Shown: positions 19,019-27,685, counted from the first letter of the stretch. The stretch: 64,000 bases of DNA from Streptomyces sp. WZ-12 (GCF_028898845.1 NZ_CP118574.1:4127001-4191000); one strand, 5' to 3'. Notes: generated by a model from the sequence alone, not told the origin. Program-made: numbers and translations.

Positions 19019-19387
19019 ATGGGCATCGAGGAGTACGGCGGCGGACAACTGGCGCAGTCGGACGTCCTGGTCGTGACGACCAACGACGTACCGGGTTTTC
19101 ACGTGAAGCAGGTGATCGGCGAGGTCTTCGGCCTCACCGTCCGCTCCCGGCACCTCGGCAGCCAGATCGGCGCGGGCCTGAAGTCGATGATCGGCGGTGA
19201 GCTGCGCGGGCTCACCAAGACCCTCGTCCAGACCCGCAACCAGGCCATGGAGCGGCTGGTGGAACAGGCCCGCTCCCGCGGCGCCAACGCGGTCCTGATG
19301 TTCCGCTTCGACGTCACCGAGGCCGCGGACGTCGGCACGGAGGTCTGCGCCTACGGCACGGCCGTGGTCCTGGAACCGCAGGGCTGA
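19019..19387 (+). CDS. UPF0145 (YbjQ-like) protein
   Basis: A 122-residue protein with the YbjQ fold pattern: 'VVTTNDVPGFHVKQVIGEVF', 'GLTVRSRHLGSQIGAGLKSM', 'ARSRGANAVLMFRFDV' and a final 'EVCAYGTAVVLE'. Family members assemble into pentamers; no reaction is established. ATG 19019 has AGGAAGG eight bases upstream, a strong site. It stands alone, converging with tipA. Confidence 0.9.
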   Translation: MGIEEYGGGQLAQSDVLVVTTNDVPGFHVKQVIGEVFGLTVRSRHLGSQIGAGLKSMIGGELRGLTKTLVQTRNQAMERLVEQARSRGANAVLMFRFDVTEAADVGTEVCAYGTAVVLEPQG

Positions 19388-19436
19388 CCCCGAACGTTCC
19401 GGCCGTCACACGCTCCCGCCGCCACACCGCGCGCCG

Positions 19437-19868
19437 TCACGCGTTCCGCACCGCGTTCGCCAGCATCGCGTCCCGCAGGTAGACCGCCAGCCCCGGCCGG
19501 ATCGCCTCGTAGGTGGCGGTGAACCGCTCGTCCGCGACGTACATCTCGCCGAGCCCGGTGTGCATCTCGTAGCTGCACTCGTAGTAGCCGCGGCCGATGA
19601 ACCGCCGGTGTTCCTCGGCGACGTCCATCGCCGCCTCGGACTCCGCCGGGACGCCCCGCGCGAGCAGCCCCGCCATCTTCTGGTGGAGGGCGTCGAACTC
19701 CTCCTTCAGCCGCTGCCAGTCCTCCTTGGTGTACGCGGCGGTCCGGCGCTGCGACTCCTTGTAGGGGTCGGTGCCGCCCCAGCGCCGCTCCGCCTCCGCG
19801 GCGTGCGCGTCGGGGTCGAAGTCGCCGAAGACCTCGAACTTCTCCTCCGGGGTGAGCCGTACGTTCAT
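19437..19868 (-). other. Internal in-frame start giving a TipAS-like short form
   Basis: ATG at 19868 is codon 110 of tipA (MNVRLTPEE), the same position as the TipAS start in S. lividans TipAL. GGAGG lies about eight bases upstream of this ATG, inside the coding region. The 143-residue product would be the drug-binding domain alone. That the short form is made here is inferred from the S. lividans case. Confidence 0.72.
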
Positions 19869-20195
19869 CCTGCGTGCCTCCATTGCGTGTTCGACGGCGG
19901 CGGCCATCCTCCGGAGCTTCTCGATCCGCGTGCTCAGCAACTCGTGCTGGCGCCGCAGGTGTTCCTGCGGGTCCGCGCCCGGGTCGTCCAGGAGGGCCGC
20001 CACCTCGTCGAGCGGAAAGCCCAGTTCCCGGTAGAACAGGATCTGTTGGAGCCGGTCCAGGTCGGCGTCGGCATAGCGCCGGTGACCGGCGCGGCTGCGT
20101 TCGCCGGGGACCAACAGCCCGATCTCGTCGTAGTGGTGCAGGGTGCGCACCGTGACTCCGGCGACATCGGCGACCTGACCCACCAAATAACTCAC
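19437..20195 (-). CDS. tipA: TipA-type MerR regulator with TipAS drug-binding domain
   Basis: 252 residues. Residues 1-109 are a MerR DNA-binding domain and coiled coil ('VADVAGVTVRTLHHYDEIGL', 'HRRYADADLDRLQQILFYRE'). Residues 110-252 are a TipAS antibiotic-recognition domain ('LTPEEKFEVFGDFDPD', 'EMYVADERF'). In S. lividans TipAL activates its own promoter when thiopeptides bind. Length and order match TipAL almost residue for residue. Of the two TipAS cysteines, Cys207 is present ('YYECSYE') but position 214 is Gly ('MHTGLGEMY') where TipAL has Cys. GTG 20195 has GGGAG upstream. Confidence 0.93.
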   Translation of the reverse strand: MSYLVGQVADVAGVTVRTLHHYDEIGLLVPGERSRAGHRRYADADLDRLQQILFYRELGFPLDEVAALLDDPGADPQEHLRRQHELLSTRIEKLRRMAAAVEHAMEARRMNVRLTPEEKFEVFGDFDPDAHAAEAERRWGGTDPYKESQRRTAAYTKEDWQRLKEEFDALHQKMAGLLARGVPAESEAAMDVAEEHRRFIGRGYYECSYEMHTGLGEMYVADERFTATYEAIRPGLAVYLRDAMLANAVRNA

Positions 20196-20238
20196 TTCCG
20201 CTCCCTCGTCGGTCGTCGGTACGCGCTTCACGATGGGT

Positions 20239-20255
20239 CCTCACGCCGCGTGAGG
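20239..20255. promoter_or_regulatory. TipA operator in the tipA promoter
   Basis: A perfect 17-bp inverted repeat, CCTCACGC-C-GCGTGAGG, centred about 52 bases upstream of the tipA GTG, followed by TGCAAGTCCGGACG. From memory the S. lividans tipA promoter has a closely similar CCTCACG...CGTGAGG dyad in the same context, bound by TipAL between the -35 and -10 regions. Confidence 0.82.
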
Positions 20256-20560
20256 TGCAAGTCCGGACGGTGAAAACCGATGAGGCGGTCGATCGGCGGG
20301 TGAGGCCCTCCGCGCATGCCCGGATTGATGGATCTGCTCACGTGTCTGGCGGGCCTCGCCCTGATCATCCTGCTGTCGGGACCACATTCGCTGTACGTCG
20401 CCTCGGTGGCCGCCCGGCGCGGCGGCCGGGGGTCCCGCAAGCGGCTGCCGGCCGGGCTGTCCGCGGCCGAGGGGCCCGGCCCGCGCGCGCTTCCACTGGA
20501 CGAACCCTGGAGGCCGGCCACCCCTTATGCACCTATTGTCGGGTTCCAGGAGGTGCTTCC

Positions 20561-21184
20561 ATGCCCGTGCACGACGTCAACGTCACCGTCATCTACTACT
20601 CGTCGACCGGCACCGTCGCCGAGTTGGCCCGACTGCTCGCCGACGCCGCCGAGCACGCGGGCGCCGACGTGCGGCTGCGCCGGGTCGCCGAACTCGCCCC
20701 GCAGTCCGCCATCGACGCCAACCCCGCCTGGGCGGCCAACGTCACCGCCACCGCGGACATCCTGGAGGCGACCCACGACGACGTGCTCTGGGCCGACGCG
20801 GTGCTGCTGGGCTCCCCCACCCGCTTCGGCAACGTGGCCTCCCAGCTCAAGCAGTTCCTGGACACCCTGGGCGGCCTCTGGCAGCAGGGCCGGCTGGCCG
20901 ACAAGGTCTACAGCGGCTTCACCGCCTCCGCCACCCAGCACGGCGGCCAGGAGTCCACCCTCCTGGCGCTCTACCACACCGTCCACCACTTCGGCGGCAT
21001 CCTCATCGCCCCCGGTTACACGGACCCGGCGAAGTTCACCGACGGCAATCCGTACGGCACTTCGCACGTCGGCGGCCCGGACACCGCCGTCGACGCCCCC
21101 GCCCGCACCGCCGCCCGCGTCCAGGCCGAGCGCGTGGTGAAGTTCGCCAAGGCCATCAAGGCCGGTCTGCACGCCGCGAGTTGA
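20561..21184 (+). CDS. wrbA: WrbA-type NAD(P)H:quinone oxidoreductase
   Basis: A flavodoxin-fold FMN enzyme that reduces quinones by two electrons. The 207 residues show the phosphate loop 'YYSSTGTVAELARLLAD', 'ADAVLLGSPTRFGNVASQLK' and 'FTASATQHGGQESTLLALY', all typical of WrbA. ATG 20561 follows AGGAGG by eight bases. It is 16 bases upstream of gad on the same strand, so the two are probably one transcript. Confidence 0.94.
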   Translation: MPVHDVNVTVIYYSSTGTVAELARLLADAAEHAGADVRLRRVAELAPQSAIDANPAWAANVTATADILEATHDDVLWADAVLLGSPTRFGNVASQLKQFLDTLGGLWQQGRLADKVYSGFTASATQHGGQESTLLALYHTVHHFGGILIAPGYTDPAKFTDGNPYGTSHVGGPDTAVDAPARTAARVQAERVVKFAKAIKAGLHAAS

Positions 21185-21200
21185 GAGAGGGCCGCAGCAG

Positions 21201-22613
21201 ATGACGCTCCACAAAGGCGCCTTGGACCGCGACCGCCGGCGCACCCACCCCGTCAACCCCTTCTACGGGGAGGCCGACCCGGTCGCCGGGATGGACACCG
21301 AGCCGCCGCGGCGCACCCTCCCCGACGGCCCGCTCTCGCCGCGCGCCGCCTACCAGTTCGTCCACGACGAGCTGATGCTGGACGGCAACGCCCGGCTCAA
21401 CCTCGCGACCTTCGTCACCACGTGGATGGAGCCGCAGGCCGACGTCCTGCTGGCGGAGTGCCGGGACAAGAACATGATCGACAAGGACGAGTACCCGCGC
21501 ACCGCCGAACTGGAGCGGCGCTGCGTGGCGATGCTCGCCGACCTGTGGCACGCGCCCGACCCGGGCGCCGCCATCGGCTGCTCCACCACCGGCTCCAGCG
21601 AGGCGTGCATGCTGGCCGGCCTGGCCCTCAAGCGCCGTTGGGCCGCCCGCAATCGGGACCGCTATCCCGCCGCCGCCCGCCCCAACCTCGTCATGGGCGC
21701 CAACGTCCAGGTCTGCTGGGAGAAGTTCTGCAACTTCTGGGAGGTCCAGGCGCGCCAAGTCCCCATGGCGGGCGAGCGGTTCCACCTCGACGCGGAGCGG
21801 GCCGTCGCGCTCTGCGACGAGAACACCATCGGCGTCGTCGCCATCCTCGGGTCCACCTTCGACGGCTCCTACGAGCCGGTGGCGGACATCTGCGGGGCGC
21901 TCGACGCGCTTCAGGAGCGCACCGGCCTGGACATCCCGGTCCACGTGGACGGCGCGTCCGGCGCCATGATCGCCCCGTTCCTCGACCCCGACCTGGTGTG
22001 GGACTTCCGCCTGCCCCGGGTGGCCTCGATCAACACCTCCGGCCACAAGTACGGGCTGGTCTACCCCGGCGTCGGCTGGGCCCTGTGGCGCGATCAGGAC
22101 GCGCTCCCCGAGGAGTTGATCTTCCGGGTCAACTATCTGGGCGGCGAGATGCCCACCTTCGCCCTCAACTTCTCCCGCCCCGGCGCCCAGGTCGCCGCCC
22201 AGTACTACACCTTCCTGCGGCTGGGCCGGGAGGGCTACCGCGCCGTCCAGCAGGCCACCCGCGACGTGGCCCGCTCACTGGCCGAACGGATCGCGGCGCT
22301 GGGCGACTTCCGGCTGCTGACCCGCGGCGACCAGTTGCCGGTCTTCGCCTTCACCACCGCCGACGGCGTCACCGCCTTCGACGTCTTCGACGTGTCCCGG
22401 CGGATGAAGGAGCACGGCTGGCTGATCCCCGCCTACGCCTTCCCGCCCGACCGCCAGGACCTCTCGGTACTGCGGGTGGTCTGCCGCAACGGCTTCTCCA
22501 TGGACCTCGCCGACCTCTTCATGGCCGACCTGGAGCAACTGCTCACCGAACTCCGCCGCCAGAGCGGCCCGTTGGGCCGCCCCGCGAACATCGCCACCGC
22601 CTTCCACCACTGA
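21201..22613 (+). CDS. gad: Glutamate decarboxylase
   Basis: A PLP enzyme making GABA from glutamate with proton consumption, an acid-resistance function in other bacteria. The 470-residue length is normal. The N-terminal 'INPFYGE'-like 'VNPFYGEADPVAGM' region, 'LAGLALKRRWAARNRD', and the PLP-lysine motif 'INTSGHKYGLVYPGVGW' are visible. 'HVDGASGAMIAPFLDPDLVW' supplies the cofactor aspartate region. No antiporter gene is beside it. It follows wrbA closely and converges with padR, 15 bases apart. Confidence 0.95.
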   Translation: MTLHKGALDRDRRRTHPVNPFYGEADPVAGMDTEPPRRTLPDGPLSPRAAYQFVHDELMLDGNARLNLATFVTTWMEPQADVLLAECRDKNMIDKDEYPRTAELERRCVAMLADLWHAPDPGAAIGCSTTGSSEACMLAGLALKRRWAARNRDRYPAAARPNLVMGANVQVCWEKFCNFWEVQARQVPMAGERFHLDAERAVALCDENTIGVVAILGSTFDGSYEPVADICGALDALQERTGLDIPVHVDGASGAMIAPFLDPDLVWDFRLPRVASINTSGHKYGLVYPGVGWALWRDQDALPEELIFRVNYLGGEMPTFALNFSRPGAQVAAQYYTFLRLGREGYRAVQQATRDVARSLAERIAALGDFRLLTRGDQLPVFAFTTADGVTAFDVFDVSRRMKEHGWLIPAYAFPPDRQDLSVLRVVCRNGFSMDLADLFMADLEQLLTELRRQSGPLGRPANIATAFHH

Positions 22614-22628
22614 CGCCCCCGGGCCCCC

Positions 22629-23270
22629 TCAGCCCCTGAGGCCCCCGTCCGCGTCCCCCGTCGCGTACGGGTTGCGCTGCCCCTGCGCGAGCACGCCGAC
22701 GAACGGCTCCCCCTCGCCCGCGAAGACGTACGCCCCGCCCTCGATCCGCTCGATCAGCCCGCGCGTCCAGGCCGCGCCGCTGTCCGAGCCGTGCACCCAC
22801 ATCCGCATGATCTCGCCGATGTGGCCGAGCTGTCCGGGCCCCTCCTCGGGCAGGTAGGACGAGGTGACGGTGGCCCGCCACTCCGTGAGGGCCCGCACCC
22901 GCTCCTTGAGCAGCGCCACCGCCTCGTCCCGCGGCAGATCGACCATGAAGCCGATCCCGGCGCTCATCAGGTCGGTCCTCGGGTCGCGCTGGGACAGCGC
23001 CGCGCGCAGCAGCGCGAAGTACTCCGCCTCGCCCTCGGGCGTCAGCTCGTACTCGGTGCGCGGCGGGCCGCCGGCGGTGCTGGGCGCCACGTCGTGGGCG
23101 TGCAGCAGTCCCTGCTTCGCCAGGTGCTTCAGCGCGTGGTAGATCGACCCGGGCTTGGCGTTGGACCACTCGTGCGCGCCCCAGAACTCCAGGTCGTTGC
23201 GGATCTGATAGCCGTGCGCCCGACCGTGCTGCCGCACGGCCCCCAGCACCAGCAGCCGGATCGCCGACAT
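22629..23270 (-). CDS. PadR family transcriptional regulator
   Basis: A 213-residue winged-helix repressor. The N-terminal PadR domain spans about residues 1-80: 'IRLLVLGAVRQHGRAHGYQI', 'KPGSIYHALKHLAKQGLL' and 'TEYELTPEGEAEYFALL'. The C-terminal half is a VirS-type helical dimerisation region ('DEAVALLKERVRALTEW'). The target is unknown. ATG 23270 (MSAIRLLVLGAV) gives the family N-terminus, with GGGGTG upstream. The next co-directional gene, a DinB protein, starts before it in transcription order. Confidence 0.88.
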   Translation of the reverse strand: MSAIRLLVLGAVRQHGRAHGYQIRNDLEFWGAHEWSNAKPGSIYHALKHLAKQGLLHAHDVAPSTAGGPPRTEYELTPEGEAEYFALLRAALSQRDPRTDLMSAGIGFMVDLPRDEAVALLKERVRALTEWRATVTSSYLPEEGPGQLGHIGEIMRMWVHGSDSGAAWTRGLIERIEGGAYVFAGEGEPFVGVLAQGQRNPYATGDADGGLRG

Positions 23271-23345
23271 CGTCACCCCAATCCGGGAGCGCCTCGCGCA
23301 CGCGCCCTGCCGCCAGCCTAGGCTGCCGGGCACCGGAGCCGCCGG

Positions 23346-23894
23346 TCACCCCTCCCGGGCCGCCCGCTCCCGGTCCACCAGCTCGAAGGCGGTCGCGCCG
23401 TCCAGGGATTCCCGGACGACGTCGGCGTGGCCCGCGTGCCGGGCGGTCTCCTCGATCAGGTGCAGCAGCAGCCAACGCATCGACTGCCGGGCGTCCTTGG
23501 GGTACCACGGGGCCTCGGGCAGCGCGAAGGTGTCGTCGAGGCTCGGCACGGAGCGGACGAACTCCTCCGTGGCGACCGCGACCTCGTCCCAGAACGCCAG
23601 CATCCCCGCGACGGTCTCGCCGTCCTGGAGCTGGAAGCTCAGGTGCCAGGTGTCCTGATCGCGCGGGATGGCGGGTTCCCGCCCCTGCGCCATCCCCACC
23701 CAGCGCTGCTCGACCTCCGCGACGTGCTTGATCAGCCCGCCCACCGACAACTCGCTGGCGCTGGGCCGCTGTCGGGACTGCTCGTCGGTCAGCCCGAGGG
23801 CCGCCCGCCGCACCCCGCCGCGCTGCGCCTCCAGGAAGGCCAGCAGCGCGCCCCGCTCGTCGCCGTGGGCCTCGGCAGGGACAAAAGTGGGCAT
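23346..23894 (-). CDS. DinB family protein (DUF664-like)
   Basis: A 182-residue four-helix-bundle protein of the DinB superfamily, which includes mycothiol- and bacillithiol-dependent transferases. Visible are 'LSVGGLIKHVAEVEQRWVG' with a candidate metal histidine, and 'WLLLHLIEETARHAGHADVV' with two more. These fit the three-His site of the family. The reaction is unknown. ATG 23894 begins MPTFVPAEAHGDE. It precedes padR by 75 bases on the same strand. Confidence 0.87.
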   Translation of the reverse strand: MPTFVPAEAHGDERGALLAFLEAQRGGVRRAALGLTDEQSRQRPSASELSVGGLIKHVAEVEQRWVGMAQGREPAIPRDQDTWHLSFQLQDGETVAGMLAFWDEVAVATEEFVRSVPSLDDTFALPEAPWYPKDARQSMRWLLLHLIEETARHAGHADVVRESLDGATAFELVDRERAAREG

Positions 23895-23989
23895 GGGATC
23901 ACCTTTCGTAGCGTCGGCCGCTCGGACGTCGCGGTGGACCGGTACCGAAGCACCCGGCCGCCTTCCGACACCCCGCACGCTAGGGACCG

Positions 23990-24012
23990 TCTAGGACAGG
24001 AGGCGTCCTAGA
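23990..24012. repeat. Inverted repeat upstream of the dinB-like gene
   Basis: TCTAGGAC-AGGAGGC-GTCCTAGA: perfect 8-bp arms with a seven-base spacer, about 95 bases upstream of the dinB-like start and 27 bases past the aldehyde dehydrogenase stop. It may be an operator or a short terminator hairpin. Confidence 0.5.
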
Positions 24013-24038
24013 TCCACAGGTCCCCGATCCCGGGCCGG

Positions 24039-25496
24039 CTACAGCGGGAAGACCGACCGCCCGTGCTGGATCGACAGCCACTTCTGGGTCGTGAACGCCT
24101 CGACCGTGGACTCGCCGTTCAGCCGCCCGATCCCGGAGAACTTCTCGCCGCCGAAGGCCACTTGCGGCTCGTCGTGCACCGTCCCGTCGTTGACGTGGAT
24201 CATCCCGGTCTCTATCCGCTGGGCGATCCGCGCCCCGCGCTCCACATCGGCGGTGTGCACCGCCCCGCTGAGCCCGTAGGGGGTGTCGTTGGCTATCCGC
24301 ACCGCCTCCTCCTCGCCGTCGAACGGCACGAGCAGCACCACCGGCCCGAACAGCTCCTGGCCGTGCAGGGCGGAGTCCGTCGGCAGCCCGGCCAGCACGG
24401 TCGGCTCGACGAGATTGCCCTCCGTACGGCCGCGCAGCAGCGCGGTGGCCCCCTCGGCGACGGCCCGGTCGACCAGCGAGGTCAGCGACTCCGCCTGGAA
24501 GGTGTTGATGAGCGGGCCGATCTGGGTGCGCGGATCGCGCGGATCGCCGGTCCGCAGCGCCGCCACCTTGGCCACGAACTTCTCGGTGAACTCGGCCTCC
24601 ACCGCGCGGTCCAGCAGCACCTTGTTGGCGGCCATGCAGACCTGGCCCTGGTAGACGAAGCGGCTGAAGACCGCGGCGTCCACCGCGTAGTCGACGTCGG
24701 CGTCGTCCATCACGATCAGCGCGCTGTTGCCGCTGAGTTCGAGGATCACCCGCTTGAAGTGCCCGGCGCTGACCGCCGCGACGTGCCGGCCGACCTTGTC
24801 CGACCCGGCGAACGAGATCACCCGGGGCACCGGGTGCTCGATCAGCGCGTCCCCGATCTCCGCGATGTCGGTGACCAGAACGTTGAGCAGCCCGGCCGGC
24901 AGCCCCGCGTCCTGGAACAGCTTGGCGATCAACCCGCCGCCGGTGATGGGGGTGTTCTGGTTGGGCTTGATGACCACGGCGTTGCCCAGCGCCAGCGCCG
25001 GCGCCACGGACTTCATCGAGATCAGGAACGGGAAGTTGAACGGGCTGACCACCCCGATCACCCCGACCGGCCGGGTGTAGACGCGGTTCTCCTTGCCGTC
25101 CACCGGCGAGGGGAGGATCCGGCCCTGCGGCCGCAGCGCGAGCTGGATCGCCTCGCGGACGAACTCCTTGGCGAGCCGGACCTCGTACTGGGCCTTGATC
25201 CGGGTGCCACCCAGCTCCAGGACGAGCGCCTCGACGATCTCGTCCTCGTGCTCCTCGATCAGGCACAGCAGCCGCTCGGTGACCTGCCGCCGGTCGTAGG
25301 GGTTCCGCAACGCCCAGTCCCGCTGCGCCCGTTCGGCAGCGCGGTAGGCCGCATCGACCTGGTCCACGCCGGCGACCGTGATCGACGCCAGCTTCTCCTG
25401 GTCGTAGGGGTTGAAATCGATGATGTCCCACGAGCCACTGCCGGCCCGCCACTCACCGTCGATGAACTGGTAGGCCAGGTCTGCGAAGAAGGACAT
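24039..25496 (-). CDS. Aldehyde dehydrogenase, aromatic-aldehyde (vanillin/benzaldehyde) type
   Basis: A 485-residue NAD(P)-dependent enzyme oxidising an aldehyde to its acid. Cofactor and active-site motifs are seen: 'VVSPFNFPFLISMKSVAPAL', 'VIKPNQNTP', 'ISFAGSDKVGRHVA', the general-base glutamate in 'VILELSGNSALIV', and the nucleophile Cys in 'VYQGQVCMAANKV'. The sequence is closest in style to vanillin and benzaldehyde dehydrogenases; substrate is not fixed by sequence. It stands alone on the minus strand, after the XRE regulator. Confidence 0.9.
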   Translation of the reverse strand: MSFFADLAYQFIDGEWRAGSGSWDIIDFNPYDQEKLASITVAGVDQVDAAYRAAERAQRDWALRNPYDRRQVTERLLCLIEEHEDEIVEALVLELGGTRIKAQYEVRLAKEFVREAIQLALRPQGRILPSPVDGKENRVYTRPVGVIGVVSPFNFPFLISMKSVAPALALGNAVVIKPNQNTPITGGGLIAKLFQDAGLPAGLLNVLVTDIAEIGDALIEHPVPRVISFAGSDKVGRHVAAVSAGHFKRVILELSGNSALIVMDDADVDYAVDAAVFSRFVYQGQVCMAANKVLLDRAVEAEFTEKFVAKVAALRTGDPRDPRTQIGPLINTFQAESLTSLVDRAVAEGATALLRGRTEGNLVEPTVLAGLPTDSALHGQELFGPVVLLVPFDGEEEAVRIANDTPYGLSGAVHTADVERGARIAQRIETGMIHVNDGTVHDEPQVAFGGEKFSGIGRLNGESTVEAFTTQKWLSIQHGRSVFPL

Positions 25497-25561
25497 GGCA
25501 TCCCTACTCTGTGCGGCACTGCTCTGCGGGGGGGCTGATCCAGCGTCATCCTACTGCTGGG

Positions 25562-26425
25562 TCACGTGAGTTGGAGCAGTCCCCGCAGGAGATCCCGGGT
25601 CTCCGAGGGGTTCGGACTGTCCTGTTGAAGCTGCTCCATCGCCCGCTCGTACTGGGCGACCTCCTCCGCCTTGTCCACATAGAGGGCACTGGTGAGCTGC
25701 TCCAGATAGACCACGTCGGACAGGTCGGACTCCGGGAAGCGCAGCATGGTGAACGACCCGCTCTCCCCCGCGTGCCCGCCGAAGTTGAACGGCATCACCT
25801 GGAGCCGCACATTGGGCTGCTCCGAGACGTCGATCAGATGCTTCAACTGCCCCCGCATCACGGCGCGTCCGCCGTACGGGCGGCGCAGCGCGGCCTCGTC
25901 GAGGACGCAGTGCAACTGGGGCGCCCGCTCCGATATCAGCAGCTTCTGCCGCTCCTGGCGCAGCGCCACCCGGCGCTGGACGTCCGCCGCCGACGCGCCC
26001 TGCATGCCGCGCGAGACCACCGCGTGCGCGTACTCCTCGGTCTGCAACAGCCCGTGGACGAACTGCACCTCGTAGACGCGGATTTGGGACGCGGCCCCCT
26101 CCAGTCCCACATACGTCTGGAACCATCCGGGGAGCACATCGCTGTAACTGTGCCACCAGCCAGCGACGTTCGCCTCCTTGGCCAGTGCGAGCAGTGCCTC
26201 CCGCTCCCGCTCGTCGTTCACGCCGTAGAGCGTGAGGAGATCTGCGACATCGCGTGCCTTGAAGCTCACCCTGCCCAACTCCATGCGGCTGATCTTCGAT
26301 TCGGACGCACGGATCGAGTAGCCGGCCGCTTCACGGGTTATCCCGCGCGACTCACGCAGCCGACGGAGCTGGGATCCGAGCAGGATCCGCCGCACCACCG
26401 ACCCGCCCGACTCACTTGCGGACAC
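25562..26425 (-). CDS. XRE family regulator with DUF5753 domain (WhiJ-like)
   Basis: 287 residues. An N-terminal helix-turn-helix lies at about 15-70 ('LLGSQLRRLRESRGITREAA', 'ASESKISRMELGRVSFKARD'). The C-terminal DUF5753 domain is marked by 'WFQTYVGLEGAASQIRVYE', 'VHGLLQTEEYAHAVV' and 'LKHLIDVSEQPNVRLQVMPF'. Streptomyces have dozens of these, usually paired with a DUF397 gene and an ATPase gene, as found here within 2 kb. WhiJ acts in development; this paralogue's target is unknown. Start GTG 26425. Confidence 0.9.
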   Translation of the reverse strand: MSASESGGSVVRRILLGSQLRRLRESRGITREAAGYSIRASESKISRMELGRVSFKARDVADLLTLYGVNDEREREALLALAKEANVAGWWHSYSDVLPGWFQTYVGLEGAASQIRVYEVQFVHGLLQTEEYAHAVVSRGMQGASAADVQRRVALRQERQKLLISERAPQLHCVLDEAALRRPYGGRAVMRGQLKHLIDVSEQPNVRLQVMPFNFGGHAGESGSFTMLRFPESDLSDVVYLEQLTSALYVDKAEEVAQYERAMEQLQQDSPNPSETRDLLRGLLQLT

Positions 26426-26741
26426 CTCTCTGACCCTCCTGTGACCCCACCCCGTCCAACAGTGGGGCGCAGTCTGCCATGTTCAGGCTTCATTCAGTGC
26501 TCATGTGGTTACTGATATGTGCGGCTCCCGCAAGCCCTCCACAAGAAAGCACAGGAAGAATACGGCGCTTATGCGGCCAGCCCTACACAATCACGTCAGC
26601 TGCACGTGCATCTGCCCTTGCATCTGACCTACGCATTGGGAACCATGGGCGTCGCACGCATGCACGCTCGTGAAAGATCCGCCAGATCCCCCGGCTGACC
26701 GGCCTGGGTCATGACGTCCGCGAACGCCAGGAGTGCCTCGC
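26426..26741. other. Divergent promoter region of the XRE and ATPase genes
   Basis: 316 bases between divergent genes. The stretch 26480-26640 is noticeably richer in A+T than its surroundings, as expected for promoters. Small open frames occur but have no ribosome site or conserved look. No clear operator dyad was found. Confidence 0.5.
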
Positions 26742-27251
26742 ATGGGGACCAAGGTTTCGACCATGCTCGATTTCGAGCCGTTATGGCAGGGCTTCCCTCC
26801 CGTCGACCCCTTGGCCGCCTCCGGTTCCGCTTCCTGCCCGCTCCCGCCCCGCTACGAATCCGTCGGCGGCGCTCGGAAGTTCACCCGCGAGACGCTCAAC
26901 GGCTGGGGCCTGGAGGGGCTCTTCGACGGCGTCGGCCTGGTGGTCTCCGAGCTCGTCACCAACGCCCTGCGGCACGCGGTCCTCGCCGCCGGAGAACACC
27001 CGGGGTTCGGCACCGGCTTCGCCGAGGCCGGCCTGCCCGCCCGGCTCCACCTGATGCGCTGGTCCTCCCGGCTCGTCTGTGCGGTGCGGGACCCCAGCGA
27101 CGCCTCGCCGGAGGCCGGCGAGGCGGACTCCGCCGACGAATCGGGCCGCGGGCTCTACCTGGTGGACTCCTTCAGCGACAGTTGGGGGTGGCACCGGCTC
27201 CCCGGAGGCCGCCCCGGCAAGATCGTGTGGGCCCTCTTCCGGCTGCCGTGA
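26742..27251 (+). CDS. RsbW-like ATP-binding protein (HATPase)
   Basis: A 169-residue GHKL-type ATPase domain like anti-sigma-factor kinases. The N-box is 'VVSELVTNALRHAVLA', the G1 area 'LVCAVRDPSDASPE', and the G2 box 'ESGRGLYLVDSFSDSWGW'. Such genes accompany whiJ-like regulators in Streptomyces, though kinase activity is rarely shown. ATG 26742 is chosen because AGGAG lies eight bases upstream; GTG 26733 is less well placed. It diverges from the XRE gene and converges with the DUF397 gene. Confidence 0.87.
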   Translation: MGTKVSTMLDFEPLWQGFPPVDPLAASGSASCPLPPRYESVGGARKFTRETLNGWGLEGLFDGVGLVVSELVTNALRHAVLAAGEHPGFGTGFAEAGLPARLHLMRWSSRLVCAVRDPSDASPEAGEADSADESGRGLYLVDSFSDSWGWHRLPGGRPGKIVWALFRLP

Positions 27252-27288
27252 CGCCGGCGCGGACCGCGCCGGACCCCGCTCCCGACAC

Positions 27289-27320
27289 AACGGGCGCCCG
27301 CCTCAAGGCGGGCGCCCGTT
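27289..27320. terminator. Bidirectional terminator between the ATPase and DUF397 genes
   Basis: A perfect 14-bp stem (AACGGGCGCCCGCC, 27289-27302 / 27307-27320) with loop TCAA, between convergent stops at 27251 and 27330. Confidence 0.9.
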
Positions 27321-27329
27321 CCCGTGCGT

Positions 27330-27569
27330 TCAGTCGCGCACCAGGTGGTCGAACTCCCCGTCCTTCACGCCCAACAGCATCGCCTCGACCTCGGCCGGCG
27401 TGTAGACCAGCGCCGGGCCGTCCGGGAAGCGGGAATTGCGGACCGCGATGTCGCCGCCGGGCAACTTCGCGAACTCCACGCAGGACCCCTGGGAGTTGCT
27501 GTGCTGGCTCTTCTGCCAGCGCACGTCCCGGAGATCCGTTGCGGCCATGCCGTTGTATGCGTGGGGCAC
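27330..27569 (-). CDS. DUF397 domain protein
   Basis: A 79-residue protein consisting of one DUF397 domain: 'VRWQKSQHSNSQGSCVEFAK', 'GDIAVRNSRFPDGPALVYT' and 'EVEAMLLGVKDGEFDHL'. These small proteins are partners of whiJ-like regulators in Streptomyces, thought to modulate their DNA binding. GTG 27569 has GGGAGAG five bases upstream. It forms, with the XRE and ATPase genes, the usual three-gene neighbourhood. Confidence 0.92.
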   Translation of the reverse strand: MPHAYNGMAATDLRDVRWQKSQHSNSQGSCVEFAKLPGGDIAVRNSRFPDGPALVYTPAEVEAMLLGVKDGEFDHLVRD

Positions 27570-27685
27570 AGGGCTCTCCCGGTGGTGTACGCGGCGGTAA
27601 CGGTGTCAACTGCCCGGGATCATAGCTGCGTTCACATGCCGATGCATGCGCAGATGCACGTGCACGACAGCCGGTGCCGGGTCGG

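Noticed and set aside
20316..20560. Frame with a hydrophobic N-terminus (ALIILLSGPHSLYVASVAARRG) before wrbA
   Set aside because: It faintly recalls a LysE-type transporter start but has only one helix, no stop before running through wrbA in the wrong frame, and no good ribosome site. Possibly a relic; not supported as a gene.
26479..26673. 64-codon frame in the gap before the ATPase gene
   Set aside because: No ribosome site, no Streptomyces codon bias, and it lies in the A+T-richer promoter region.
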